Assembly: GCA_002305165.1 (NCBI GenBank)
Contig: DBQI01000025.1
Location: 13,054 to 77,053 of the forward strand
Origin: Armatimonadetes bacterium UBA1398
GTDB taxonomy: Bacteria; Armatimonadota; Zipacnadia; UBA1398
DNA: 64,000 nt
Reading direction: 5' to 3'
Part shown: positions 33,098 to 42,019 of the stretch, in pieces
How positions within the stretch are numbered: position 1 is the first letter of the stretch
How the letters are laid out: every line of letters starts with the position of its first letter
Position numbers and translations under genes: made by a program
The notes under the pieces: model-generated
Told to the model about the DNA's origin: nothing
Databases searched by the model: none
Seen by the model: only the letters and a program-made list of their open reading frames with translations

Positions 33098-34444
33098 ATG
33101 TTCAAGAGGATCTTGATCGCTAATCGCGGCGAGATCGCCGTGCGGATCATCCGGGCGTGCAGGGAGCTCGGTGTCGAGTCTGTGGTGACCTACAGCCAGG
33201 CCGACGCCGATAGTCTGCCCGTGCGGATGGCCGACCACAGCGTGTGCATCGGCGGGCCGGCGCCAAGGGACAGCTACCTGAACATCCCGAGCATCATCAC
33301 CTCGGCCCTCCTCCACGGCTGTGACGCGGTGCATCCGGGCATCGGCTTCCTGGCCGAGTCCCAGGTCTTCGCCGAGACGGTGGAGCAGACGGGCCTGACC
33401 TGGATCGGCCCCAGCGCCGAGACTATCGAGTTGGTCGGCGATAAGGCCAAGGCTCGCGAGATCATGAACCAAGCGGGGGTGCCGGTCATCCCCGGCACCA
33501 AGGGCGTCATCGACCCCCGGGCCGATGTGACCAAGGTGGCCCGAGCCTTCGGCTACCCCCTGATGATCAAGGCGGCCGCCGGTGGAGGCGGCAAGGGGAT
33601 ACGTGTCGTCCACGGCGACGACGAGCTCATGAAGTCGATCGAGCTGAGCCGGAACGAGGCGCAATCGAGCTTCGGCTGCCCCGATGTGTACATCGAGAAG
33701 CTCGTGGTAGAGCCACGGCACATCGAAGTACAGGTCCTCGGAGACCTCCACGGCACGGTCACCCATCTCTGGGAGCGCGACTGCTCGGTCCAGACGACGA
33801 ACCACCAGAAGCTCCTGGAGGAGGGACCGGCCCCCAATCTGGGCGACACCCTGCGGCGGCGCCTCTGCGAGACGGCGGCGCGCGCGGCTCGAGCGGTGGG
33901 GTATGTGAACGCCGGGACGGTTGAGTTCCTCCTGGACCGGGATGGCGAGTTCTACTTCATGGAGATGAACGCCCGCCTCCAGGTGGAGCATCCCGTCACC
34001 GAGCTCATCACGGGCGTCGACTTGGTGAAGCAGCAACTGCTCGTTGCCGCGGGTGAGCGGCAACCGTGGCGGCACCCGCGCACGGTGCTCTCGGGCCATG
34101 CCATCGAGCTTCGTATCGACGCGCGCAACCCCGATAGGAACTTCGCGCCCTCGCCGGGGCTCATCCGAGAGTGGATCATGCCGGGCGGACCGGGGATCCG
34201 TATCGACACCCACTGCTATGCGGGCTACACCGTGCCGTCTTATTACGACCCGCTCCTGGCCAAGGTGCTGGTCTATGGGGCGACGCGTGAGGAGGCGATC
34301 CGGAGGGCTCGCCGCGCGGTAGCGGAGACCTTCGTGGCGCCCACGGAGACGACGACGGACTTCCACGGGCGCATCCTGCGGAACGCCTTCTTCCAGCGGG
34401 GCGAGCACACCACGTCCTTCGTGAGGAAGCACATGAACGTGTAG
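33098..34444 (+). CDS. accC: Acetyl-CoA carboxylase biotin carboxylase subunit
   Basis: This 448-residue protein has all biotin-carboxylase blocks: MFKRILIANRGEIAVRIIRA, the ATP-grasp glycine loop KAAAGGGGKGIRVV, VEPRHIEVQVLGD, HQKLLEEGPAP, FMEMNARLQVEHPVTE and a C-terminal lid. It carboxylates the biotin on AccB with bicarbonate and ATP, the first half-reaction of malonyl-CoA formation. Deviations from the E. coli enzyme include QTTNHQK for QRRHQK and HPGIGFLAE for HPGYGFLSE. ATG 33098 has GAGAGG 8 nt upstream. A 10-bp hairpin follows the stop. Confidence 0.96.
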   Translation: MFKRILIANRGEIAVRIIRACRELGVESVVTYSQADADSLPVRMADHSVCIGGPAPRDSYLNIPSIITSALLHGCDAVHPGIGFLAESQVFAETVEQTGLTWIGPSAETIELVGDKAKAREIMNQAGVPVIPGTKGVIDPRADVTKVARAFGYPLMIKAAAGGGGKGIRVVHGDDELMKSIELSRNEAQSSFGCPDVYIEKLVVEPRHIEVQVLGDLHGTVTHLWERDCSVQTTNHQKLLEEGPAPNLGDTLRRRLCETAARAARAVGYVNAGTVEFLLDRDGEFYFMEMNARLQVEHPVTELITGVDLVKQQLLVAAGERQPWRHPRTVLSGHAIELRIDARNPDRNFAPSPGLIREWIMPGGPGIRIDTHCYAGYTVPSYYDPLLAKVLVYGATREEAIRRARRAVAETFVAPTETTTDFHGRILRNAFFQRGEHTTSFVRKHMNV

Positions 34445-34448
34445 GGAT

Positions 34449-34477
34449 CGAGGTCGACACCCACGGGGTCGACCTCG
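34449..34477 (+). terminator. 10-bp hairpin after accC
   Basis: Arms 34449-34458 and 34468-34477 pair perfectly around a 9-nt loop, starting 5 bp after the accC stop. There is no T-tract. AAGGAGG for the next gene follows at 34481. Confidence 0.6.
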
Positions 34478-34495
34478 TCCAAGGAGGCGTAGGCC

Positions 34496-35599
34496 ATGGC
34501 TGACCGCCTGCGTGCGCTGAGGCGCATCCATCTCGAGCCCGTCGACCGAATCCCGCACTGGGAGCACTTCTCCAACCCTGGTTTTGTCGAGCTCGTCACG
34601 GGTATCGATCCCTACGAGAAGCCCCGCAGCGCCGCGCTGACGGCGTATGGAATGCTCCCGATAGACCTCGGCTTCCCCATCCCCGCCACGGATGATCCCA
34701 TCCCGCGCCCCCGTGAGTCGGAAACGGTGCACGTCGATGGCGAGGGGCGCCGGATGATCCGGTGGGGCGACAGCTACTCCTGGCATTGGGACTGGGGCAA
34801 GGGGTTCGCCACCATCGAGGATGTGCTCGCGTACGACCCCCTGGAGGACATGGATCAGCGCGATCGGCCGGTCGTGGCCTCCCTGGACTACTCGCTCTCG
34901 GTGGAGGAGCTGGCGATGCAGTTCCAGGGTGGGCCGCCCCCTGGGCCCGGCGCGGCCCGAGCGGGGACGATGAGGGAGGGGGGATACTACAACACCCTCT
35001 TCATGTGGCCGCTGCTCACCTTCGGCTGGGAGATGTTTCTGCGATTGATCGGTGAGTACCCCGAGGACTGCAGGCGCCTGCTGGCCGGTTTTGCCGAGCG
35101 TTCACGCAAGCTGTACCGCGCCTACGCCATGACGGACATCGACGTGATGGTGACCCACGATGACATCTGCTTCGCGTCGGGCCCCGTCTGCTCGCCCAGG
35201 TGGCTACGGGAGAACGTCTATCCCTACTATGAGGAGTTCTTCGGCCTCATGCGCGACCAGGGGATCAAGGTGCTGTTCATCACCGACGGGAACGCGGACA
35301 AGGTGGCGGATGACCTGTTCGCGTGCGGGGTGGACGGCTTGGTGAGCGAGCCCTTCACTGACTGGAAGGCCCTTGCGGCTAGGCATCCCGACAAGGTATT
35401 CGCCGGCGAGGGCGACAACCGGGTGCTGATGCGGAACGATCCGGTGGAGATCGAGGCTCATGTGCGCGACCTCTGCGAGATGGGGCGCAGGTACCCGGGG
35501 TACTTCCTGTGCATGGGCAACCACATCCCCTGGAACGTTCCCGCGGAGGCCGTGAAGCGTTACTTCGAGTACAGCGACCAGTACGGCTGGCTCAGCTAG
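34496..35599 (+). CDS. Uroporphyrinogen-decarboxylase-like (UroD superfamily) protein
   Basis: This 367-residue cytosolic TIM-barrel protein begins LRRIHLEPVDRIPHWE, the typical opening of UROD-like methyltransferase relatives. It continues with VTHDDICFASGPVCSP and KVLFITDGNADKV, which contribute metal- or substrate-binding residues in the family. The substrate is unknown; HemE residues are not apparent. It is similar in length and type to the one at 6891-8123 but clearly divergent. AAGGAGG precedes ATG 34496. It lies 25 bp upstream of a fucosidase gene, an association of UroD-like and glycan genes that recurs in this window. Confidence 0.85.
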   Translation: MADRLRALRRIHLEPVDRIPHWEHFSNPGFVELVTGIDPYEKPRSAALTAYGMLPIDLGFPIPATDDPIPRPRESETVHVDGEGRRMIRWGDSYSWHWDWGKGFATIEDVLAYDPLEDMDQRDRPVVASLDYSLSVEELAMQFQGGPPPGPGAARAGTMREGGYYNTLFMWPLLTFGWEMFLRLIGEYPEDCRRLLAGFAERSRKLYRAYAMTDIDVMVTHDDICFASGPVCSPRWLRENVYPYYEEFFGLMRDQGIKVLFITDGNADKVADDLFACGVDGLVSEPFTDWKALAARHPDKVFAGEGDNRVLMRNDPVEIEAHVRDLCEMGRRYPGYFLCMGNHIPWNVPAEAVKRYFEYSDQYGWLS

Positions 35600-35624
35600 C
35601 CGATCGGCGGGAGGAGATGACAGG

Positions 35625-37487
35625 ATGAGGCATATCCTCAACGGGCGGCGCGGCGGAGGGCTCTATTGGCTGGCGCCGCTGCTCGGGTGCCTGGCGCTCG
35701 CAGCGCCCATTTCAGCCCAGGAGTTCGAGCCTACGTGGGAGTCGCTCAACGCACGGGAGACCCCGGAGTGGTTCCGTGACGCCAAACTCGGCATCTTCAT
35801 CCACTGGGGCGTCTACTCGGTGCCCTCTTACTGCCACCCGAGCACCTATGCCGAGTGGTACTACAACTGGTTGATCACCGGCTCCCATGATGGCTTCGTG
35901 ACCCGGTTCCACAACGAGAACTACGGCGAGGACTTCACATATCAGCAGTTTGCGCCCCTGTTCAGGGCGGAGCTGTGGGATCCCGCCCAATGGGCGGCGC
36001 TCTTCAAGCGCGCGGGCGCGAAGTACGTCGTCTTGGTCTCCAAACACCACGACGGGTACGCCATGTGGCCCAGCGAGCATGCCAGCGCTGTCCGGGGCTA
36101 CCCGTGGAACGCGGCAGAGGTGGGGCCCGGCCGCGACATCGCCGGAGAGCTGACCGAGGCAGTGCGAGCGGAGGGCCTAAAGATGGGCTTCTACTACTCC
36201 TTCATGGAGTGGATGAACCCTCTCTACGCCGAGTCGCCGGAGCGCTATGTCGAGGAGATGATGATTCCTCAGATCCAAGACTTGGTGACCCGGTATCGCC
36301 CGACCATCTTCTGGCCCGATGGCGAGTGGGACCACCCGGATAGCTTCTGGAAGAGCCCGGAGATCGTGAAGTGGCTCTACGAGAACGCCGACAACCCCGA
36401 GGAGTTCGTGGTGAATGACCGCTGGGGCGCGGCGATCAGGGGCCAGGTCGGCGACTTCCACACCACCGAGTACGGGAACATCGGGGGCGGGTCGCCCGGC
36501 CTGGCGGATATCGGCAAGCCCTTCGAGGAATGCCGCGGAATCGGCCACAGCTTCGCCCTCAACCGGCTGGAGACGGTCGACAGCTACCTGTCGCGCGAGG
36601 CGCTCATCCGCCTCTTCGTGGAGGTGGTCGCCGCAGGAGGCAACCTACTCCTCAACCTCGGCCCTAGCGCCGATGGCTGCATTCCTGTGATCCAGCAGGA
36701 CCGGATCGTGGCCCTTGGTGATTGGCTCGCCGTGAACGGCGACGCCATCTATAGCACCCGGTCCAGCCGGTTCGGAAGCCTGCCGTGGGGCCGGTCGACC
36801 ACGAAGGGGAACACAGTCTATCTGCATGTGTTCGACTGGCCGGAGGACGGGCGGCTGGTGGCGCCTGGGCTGGCGACACCCATCGAGCGGGCCTACCTGT
36901 TGCATGAGGATGGCCGCCCCTCTCTCCCCTTCGAGCAAACCGGGGACGCGGATCCCGTGATCAACCTGTGGGGTCACATGCCCTTCGACCATGTGAGCGT
37001 GGTGGCCCTCGAGTTAGCCGGGCCGCCGGTGGTGGATACCTCCGTGCGGCCGACAGCCTCGGGGGCTTTGGTGCTCACCGCCAGCGCGGCGCAGACCACG
37101 GGGAGCCTCACGGTCGAAAGCCGGGGCTCCGGCACCGCGTATGACGGCATTGAAGAGGCATCGAACCTGGGGTACTGGCTGGACCCCGCGAGCACGGCGA
37201 CGTGGCAGGCGAGGGTGCGGCCGGGCACAGTCTACGAGGTGCGGCTGGAGTACGCCTGCGAGCCCAGCAACGAGGGAGGGGCGTTCGAGCTGACGGTGGG
37301 TGGCGCCGCGCTGGAGGGCAGCATCGCGGAGGCCACGGGCTCCTGGGAGTCGTACCGATGGACGGAACTCGGCGAGTTGACGGTTGGCGATGAGGAGCGG
37401 GCCACGGTGACCCTGCGAGCCACACGCCTCCCCGAGGGGAAGGCCCTTATGAACCTCCGGCGCGTCGTCCTCGTGCCGCGGTCGTAG
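35625..37487 (+). CDS. Exported GH29 alpha-L-fucosidase with C-terminal sandwich domain
   Basis: This 620-residue protein has a signal peptide ending AAPISAQ. The TIM barrel carries the GH29 motifs KLGIFIHWGVYSVP (55-68), KYVVLVSKHHDGYAMWPS and FWPDGEW, where D232 is the expected nucleophile. GNLLLNLGPSADG closes the catalytic domain near 345. A beta-sandwich follows, and the last ~130 residues resemble a carbohydrate-binding module. GH29 enzymes release L-fucose from alpha-linked glycans with retention. GGGAGGAG lies before ATG 35625. The alanine racemase gene follows 8 bp later. Confidence 0.95.
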   Translation: MRHILNGRRGGGLYWLAPLLGCLALAAPISAQEFEPTWESLNARETPEWFRDAKLGIFIHWGVYSVPSYCHPSTYAEWYYNWLITGSHDGFVTRFHNENYGEDFTYQQFAPLFRAELWDPAQWAALFKRAGAKYVVLVSKHHDGYAMWPSEHASAVRGYPWNAAEVGPGRDIAGELTEAVRAEGLKMGFYYSFMEWMNPLYAESPERYVEEMMIPQIQDLVTRYRPTIFWPDGEWDHPDSFWKSPEIVKWLYENADNPEEFVVNDRWGAAIRGQVGDFHTTEYGNIGGGSPGLADIGKPFEECRGIGHSFALNRLETVDSYLSREALIRLFVEVVAAGGNLLLNLGPSADGCIPVIQQDRIVALGDWLAVNGDAIYSTRSSRFGSLPWGRSTTKGNTVYLHVFDWPEDGRLVAPGLATPIERAYLLHEDGRPSLPFEQTGDADPVINLWGHMPFDHVSVVALELAGPPVVDTSVRPTASGALVLTASAAQTTGSLTVESRGSGTAYDGIEEASNLGYWLDPASTATWQARVRPGTVYEVRLEYACEPSNEGGAFELTVGGAALEGSIAEATGSWESYRWTELGELTVGDEERATVTLRATRLPEGKALMNLRRVVLVPRS

Positions 37488-37495
37488 GCGTCGCC

Positions 37496-38584
37496 ATGAG
37501 GATGGCCACGCTCGTTGTGAACCGATCGGCACTGCGAGCCAACTTGGCGGCGGTGCGAGCGATCATCGGCGACCGGACACTGGTTGCTGTGGTCAAGGCG
37601 AACGCCTACGGTCATGGCGTGGATCCGGTGGTCCGATGGCTTCTGGAGGATGGCGCCGATCGGCTGGCCGTCGCTTACCTGGACGAGGCCCTGGAGCTCC
37701 GGGAGCTTCTCCCCGATGGCTGCGCGCGGGTGATGGTTCTCGGTGGCACACCGCCGGAGTACGCCGAGGCGTGCGTCGGTTCCGGCGCGATCCTCACGGT
37801 GGGGCGCGTGGACGAGATAGCGCCTCTTGCCGATGCCGCCCAGCGGACCGGGCGCGCGGTGCGTGTGCATCTCAAAGTGGACACAGGGATGTCCCGGCTG
37901 GGAGTGCCCCTGGCGCGGGTCCCTGAGGCCCTCTCGGCCATCGCGGGACGCACCGAGCTTCGGCTGGAGGGCGCCTTCAGCCATCTCGCGACGGCCGATG
38001 AGGCCGATGAGACCTATGCCCGCGAGCAGTTGGCGCGCTGGACCGATGCGTGCGGTCTTCTGCCGGCGGGGGTTGAGACCCACGTGCTGGCGAGCGCAGG
38101 GATCCTGAGGTTCCCCGATCATCTGGGCTCCGGCGTCCGCCCCGGGCTCCTGGTGTACGGCGTCGATCCGCTCGCCGGGGTCGCGGCCCCGCCGCTCAGT
38201 CAGGCGATGCGGCTCGAGGCGCGGCTGGAGGTAGTCCGGGAGGCGCCGGAGGGAGCCGGAGTGTCCTACGGCGCCTCGTGGCGAACCCCCTCCCCCACGC
38301 GACTCGGCGTCGTACCCGTGGGCTATGCCGATGGCTACCCACGCAGCCTCTCAAACATGGGTTGGGTCGTGTTCCGCGGCCAGCGCGCGCCTATCCGTGG
38401 CCGCGTCTGCATGGATCGGTTCATAGTCGATTTGACGCCTTGGCCCGATGCCGCGCCTGGCGAGCCGGTAACGCTACTCGGTGACGGAGCTAGTGTGAAC
38501 CAGGTGGCGGAAGCGGCGGGCACGATCAACCATGAGATCCTCTGCCGGCTCGGTCCCCGGCTGGCGCGGCGGTACGAGGGATAG
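37496..38584 (+). CDS. alr: Alanine racemase
   Basis: This 362-residue PLP enzyme has the lysine motif VVKANAYGHG (K34) and the second catalytic residue Y258 in GVSYGASW. It also has LKVDTGMSRLG, VRPGLLVYG and the RVCMDRF strand. It interconverts L- and D-alanine for peptidoglycan. The usual NS in the PLP phosphate-binding strand appears as AS (LASAGIL). It is sandwiched between exported glycan-degrading enzymes, 8 bp after the fucosidase gene; this placement looks incidental rather than functional. Confidence 0.95.
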   Translation: MRMATLVVNRSALRANLAAVRAIIGDRTLVAVVKANAYGHGVDPVVRWLLEDGADRLAVAYLDEALELRELLPDGCARVMVLGGTPPEYAEACVGSGAILTVGRVDEIAPLADAAQRTGRAVRVHLKVDTGMSRLGVPLARVPEALSAIAGRTELRLEGAFSHLATADEADETYAREQLARWTDACGLLPAGVETHVLASAGILRFPDHLGSGVRPGLLVYGVDPLAGVAAPPLSQAMRLEARLEVVREAPEGAGVSYGASWRTPSPTRLGVVPVGYADGYPRSLSNMGWVVFRGQRAPIRGRVCMDRFIVDLTPWPDAAPGEPVTLLGDGASVNQVAEAAGTINHEILCRLGPRLARRYEG

Positions 38585-38656
38585 GGAGATCCCCGAAGGC
38601 CGTGTGGCATGTCGCGGGGAAGGGCTCGGCGACCCTACCGGTCGGGAGGGATCCGC

Positions 38657-40726
38657 ATGCCATCAGCCGTGTTGGGACCCATAGCTCTTGTCTTCACGCT
38701 CCCGGTCGTTGCGCCCGCTGCGGGCCCAGGCGACGTAGAGACGGTGCGCCTTCGGCTCGTTGAGCACGCCCTGGCCGCGTCGCCGAGCGCCAATGCTGTT
38801 CGCGCATGGGTCGATAGCCTGGAGCCAGATGGCAGTTGGGCCGACGTGGACTATGCGGGAACGAGCCGTTCGGGCTGGGAGCCCGCCGCCCACACGAGCC
38901 GCATCCAGAGCATGGCCGTAGCGTGGGGCAAGCCGGGGTCGGGGTTGGTTGGGGACGAGCGGCTCCTCGCGGCGGTTCTGAGCGCCCTCGATTACTGGAT
39001 TGAGCAGGATCTCGAGTGCCCGAACTGGTGGTACAACGAGATCGGCGTCCCGCTGGCGCTGTCGGGGGCGCTGTTGGTCCTCGAGGAGCGCCTCTCCGAG
39101 GAGCAGCGCGTCGGCGGCCTGCGGATCTTGGAGCGCGCGAAGCTGGGGATGACGGGGCAGAACCTTGTGTGGGTCGCCCAGATCACCGTGGCCCGAGGGT
39201 GTTTGGAGCGTTCCCCGGACACGGTGGGCGCTGCATTTGGAGCCATCGAGGGTGAGATCAGGGTCAGTGAGGGCGAGGGGGTGCAGGCCGACGGTAGCTT
39301 CTACCAGCATGGCGCCCAGCTCTACTCGGGCGGGTACGGCCTGGGGTTCGCCCGTGATTGCGCCCTCTTCGCCCGCCTTGCCGATGGGACGGCATTCGCC
39401 TTCGGACCCGAGGCTGTCGCGGTCCTCTCGCTGTATCTGCTCGACGGTCAGCAGTGGATGATCCGAGGCCGGCAGTTCGATACCTCGGCCGTTGGGCGCG
39501 AGATCACCCGGGCGTCCGCGGCTCGGGCGGATGCTCTCGGCTCCGCTTGCCGCGACATGATCGCTCTCGACACACCCCGGAGGGCGGAGTTCGAGGCGTT
39601 TCTCGCGCGTCTCGAGTCGGACCCAGGCGCGCCAGAGCCGCCCCTTGTGGGCAACCGCTGCTTCTGGCGGTCGGACCTGATGTGCCACCACCGACCCGGC
39701 TACTATGCCTCCGTGCGGGTAACCTCGGACCGGGTGCTGCAGACCGAACTGGTGAACAGCGAGAACACCCGTGGCCGGCATCTGGCGGATGGGGTGAACA
39801 ACCTTTACCTCGACGGCGGCGAGTACAGCATGATCTTCCCGGTGTGGGACTGGCAGGCGCTGCCAGGGACGACGTGTGAACGCAACGGCAAGGTGGGCGT
39901 GCAGAACGGCGCGGTCGCTGAGCGACCCTTCGCGGGTGGGGTCTCCGACGGCGTCTACGGCGTCCAGGCGATGGACTTCGCTCGGGGACCACTGACGGCC
40001 CGAAAGGCGTGGTTCTTCTTCGATGAGGCGTACGTCTGCCTCGGCTCGGGCATCACCTGCTCCTCAGACCACCCCGTGGTGACCAGCGTGAACCAGTGCC
40101 TGCTGGAGGGCGAGGTCCTCGTGGGCAGCCTGGCCGGTGGGCCGCCCCCCCGGGGCGAGGCGCTCCTGAACAGAGAGACATGGGTCCATCATGATGGCGT
40201 AGGTTATGTGTTCCCGCAGCCTACGGATATCGCGCTCTTCGCGGACACGCGGGTGGGGTCGTGGAGTCTCATCGGGACAGGGCCCTCTGACGAGGTCCGG
40301 GCCGACGTGTTCGACCTGCGGATCGACCATGGCGCGGGCCCGATCGACGCATCCTATGCCTACGTGGTTCTGCCGGGCATGAGCGCGCGCCAGACGAGCC
40401 GCCGTGCGCGCAGCCTGGGGGTGGACATCCTCTCCAACACCGCTCAGATGCAGGCGTGTCGCCACCGTGGCGCCGGAGTGACGGGCATGGTCTTCTATGA
40501 GGCGGGGACGGTGGAACTCGCCGGCCTGCCGCGCATCACCGTGGACCGGCCGTGCGCGCTGCTCTGGCGCGACCTGGAGGATCGCGTGAGCCTCGCCGCG
40601 GCCGATCCCAGCCATGGCATCGGAACGCTGACGATCACCGTGGGCGAGGGCATGGTGCTGACCTACGACCTGCCCGAGGGGCTGCTGGCCGGCAGGAGCG
40701 TGGTGGAGGAGTTCGACCTGCATTGA
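38657..40726 (+). CDS. Exported PL8-family polysaccharide lyase
   Basis: This 689-residue protein has a signal peptide ending at PAAGP. An alpha/alpha toroid (about 30-330) carries NWWYNEIGVP (123-132), N169 (GQNLVW), H218 (GSFYQHG) and Y227 (YSGGYG). This matches the Asn-His-Tyr catalytic set of hyaluronate/chondroitin/xanthan lyases. Large beta-sandwich domains follow (for example SENTRGRHLADGVNNLY and FPVWDWQALPGTT). Such enzymes cleave uronic-acid polysaccharides by beta-elimination. The exact substrate is not readable. GGGAGGG lies 6 nt before ATG 38657, which fits the signal peptide better than the longer frame from 38609. Confidence 0.93.
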   Translation: MPSAVLGPIALVFTLPVVAPAAGPGDVETVRLRLVEHALAASPSANAVRAWVDSLEPDGSWADVDYAGTSRSGWEPAAHTSRIQSMAVAWGKPGSGLVGDERLLAAVLSALDYWIEQDLECPNWWYNEIGVPLALSGALLVLEERLSEEQRVGGLRILERAKLGMTGQNLVWVAQITVARGCLERSPDTVGAAFGAIEGEIRVSEGEGVQADGSFYQHGAQLYSGGYGLGFARDCALFARLADGTAFAFGPEAVAVLSLYLLDGQQWMIRGRQFDTSAVGREITRASAARADALGSACRDMIALDTPRRAEFEAFLARLESDPGAPEPPLVGNRCFWRSDLMCHHRPGYYASVRVTSDRVLQTELVNSENTRGRHLADGVNNLYLDGGEYSMIFPVWDWQALPGTTCERNGKVGVQNGAVAERPFAGGVSDGVYGVQAMDFARGPLTARKAWFFFDEAYVCLGSGITCSSDHPVVTSVNQCLLEGEVLVGSLAGGPPPRGEALLNRETWVHHDGVGYVFPQPTDIALFADTRVGSWSLIGTGPSDEVRADVFDLRIDHGAGPIDASYAYVVLPGMSARQTSRRARSLGVDILSNTAQMQACRHRGAGVTGMVFYEAGTVELAGLPRITVDRPCALLWRDLEDRVSLAAADPSHGIGTLTITVGEGMVLTYDLPEGLLAGRSVVEEFDLH

Positions 40727-40737
40727 AGGCGGAACGG

Positions 40738-40767
40738 TTGACCGCTCGGCGTCCTTTGCACTAGCAT
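40738..40767 (+). promoter_or_regulatory. Putative sigma-70 promoter of the tRNA-Gln gene
   Basis: TTGACC (40738-40743) and TAGCAT (40762-40767) are 18 bp apart, and the tRNA begins 11 bp after the -10. Both hexamers have at least 4 of 6 matches. Confidence 0.5.
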
Positions 40768-40778
40768 CACATCACTGC

Positions 40779-40853
40779 TGGGGCGTAGCCAAGCGGCAAG
40801 GCACCGGCCTTTGGAGCCGGCATTCGCAGGTTCGAATCCTGCCGCCCCAGCCA
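40779..40853 (+). tRNA. tRNA-Gln (anticodon TTG), CCA encoded
   Basis: A full cloverleaf can be drawn. The acceptor stem TGGGGCG pairs with CGCCCCA (40779-40785 with 40843-40849). The D arm is GCC/GGC, and the anticodon stem CCGGC/GCCGG holds the loop CTTTGGA, giving anticodon TTG for glutamine CAA. The T arm is GCAGG/CCTGC around TTCGAAT. The discriminator is G, followed by an encoded CCA at 40851-40853. It lies in a 180-bp gap between the PL8 lyase and the beta-propeller glycosidase genes. Confidence 0.97.
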
Positions 40854-40906
40854 GCAAGGGCGCCTCCGTGCTACACTCCCCGCATCCAACGAGGGGAGTT
40901 GCTACC

Positions 40907-41992
40907 GTGTCCTCCACACCTCTCTGCCTCTGCGCCCCCGCCGTCCTGCTCTGCCTCTCGTCCGCACTGCCCGCCGACGAGTTTTGGCAACCGGATCGGG
41001 CGACCCTGGACGCGTGGGCGGAGCCCTACCGCAGCTGGCACTACTACCCCGACGCCGTCATCCCCGCCGAGCCGCAGATCCCCGGATACGAGGAGTTCGC
41101 GAGCATGGACTCCCCCTGCGTCTACCAGCTACCCGGCCAGCCGGACGTGTGGTTCATGAGCGTCATCGGGTTCGACGGCAACGGCTACAACAGCTTCGTC
41201 TACGAGAGCAGGGACCTCATCCACTGGGAGAACCCACGTCTTGCCATGGGGTTCGGCCCCGAGGGGGAGTTCGACCACGGCGGCTGTGTGGTCGGCGCGT
41301 ATCTCTACGAGTCCTATGATGTCAGGGCGCCGCGAGTCCTGAAGGAGCGAGACGGACTCTACTGGACGCTCTATGGCTGCTACCCCCTCCAAGGTGGCTA
41401 CGAGTTGCGGCCGGGCTACGAGGGGGTGGCGGCCAGCGACGATGGGCTCTCCTGGCGGCGCGCCAAGGACTCGTGGATCCTCTCCGTGCATGAGCTTGAC
41501 CGGGGCGAGTGGGAGAAGGACTGCATCTATCAGCCGTGGCTCGTGGAGCACCAGGGGCTCTTCTACAACTTCTACAACGCCGCCAACGGGGGCATCGAGC
41601 AGATGGGCCTGGCCCTCTCCACCGACCTGCTCCACTGGGTCCGCTACCCCCTGAATCCTGTCCTGCGCAATCGAGATGGTGGGTACGACGCCAACTTCTG
41701 CTCGGACGGCAAGGTCTTCCGGGATGGCGACCACTGGACCATGTTCTACTTCGGCGTGGGCCGGGGCGGCGCGCACATCATGGTTGCCTTCTCCAGGGAC
41801 CTCATCCACTGGTTCGCGCATGAGGAGCCCCTCTACCTCGCGGGCGGACACCCCGGTGGGCTGGACGAGACCTATGCCCACAAGATCTCGCTGGTGTGGA
41901 ATCCCGCGAACGAGTGTTTCTACCTCTACTACTGCGCCGTGGGCAACGAAGGCCGATGCATAGGCCTCCTGACGAGCAAGCCGGTCTCTTGA
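40907..41992 (+). CDS. Exported five-bladed beta-propeller glycosidase-like protein (GH43/GH32/GH130-like)
   Basis: From GTG 40907 (GAGGGGAG 8 nt upstream) the product is 361 residues with a signal peptide (LCLSSALPAD). Repeated blades carry Y-x-S-x-DLIHWE-type motifs (YESRDLIHWEN, STDLLHWVRYP, SRDLIHWFAHE). These are the hallmark of five-bladed propellers in GH32/43/62/130. Acidic residues that could form the catalytic set include those in MDSPCV and in EKDCIYQP, but the family cannot be chosen. The likely substrate is a plant-type or host glycan side chain. It follows the tRNA gene by 53 bp. Confidence 0.82.
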   Translation: MSSTPLCLCAPAVLLCLSSALPADEFWQPDRATLDAWAEPYRSWHYYPDAVIPAEPQIPGYEEFASMDSPCVYQLPGQPDVWFMSVIGFDGNGYNSFVYESRDLIHWENPRLAMGFGPEGEFDHGGCVVGAYLYESYDVRAPRVLKERDGLYWTLYGCYPLQGGYELRPGYEGVAASDDGLSWRRAKDSWILSVHELDRGEWEKDCIYQPWLVEHQGLFYNFYNAANGGIEQMGLALSTDLLHWVRYPLNPVLRNRDGGYDANFCSDGKVFRDGDHWTMFYFGVGRGGAHIMVAFSRDLIHWFAHEEPLYLAGGHPGGLDETYAHKISLVWNPANECFYLYYCAVGNEGRCIGLLTSKPVS

Positions 41993-42019
41993 GGCAGTAG
42001 GGGAAGGCGCGTTGACGGC

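Noticed and set aside
33050..34786. 578-residue open frame on the minus strand
   Set aside because: It runs antisense across accC, whose motifs are unambiguous. The composition is Arg/His/Val-rich and no family is seen.
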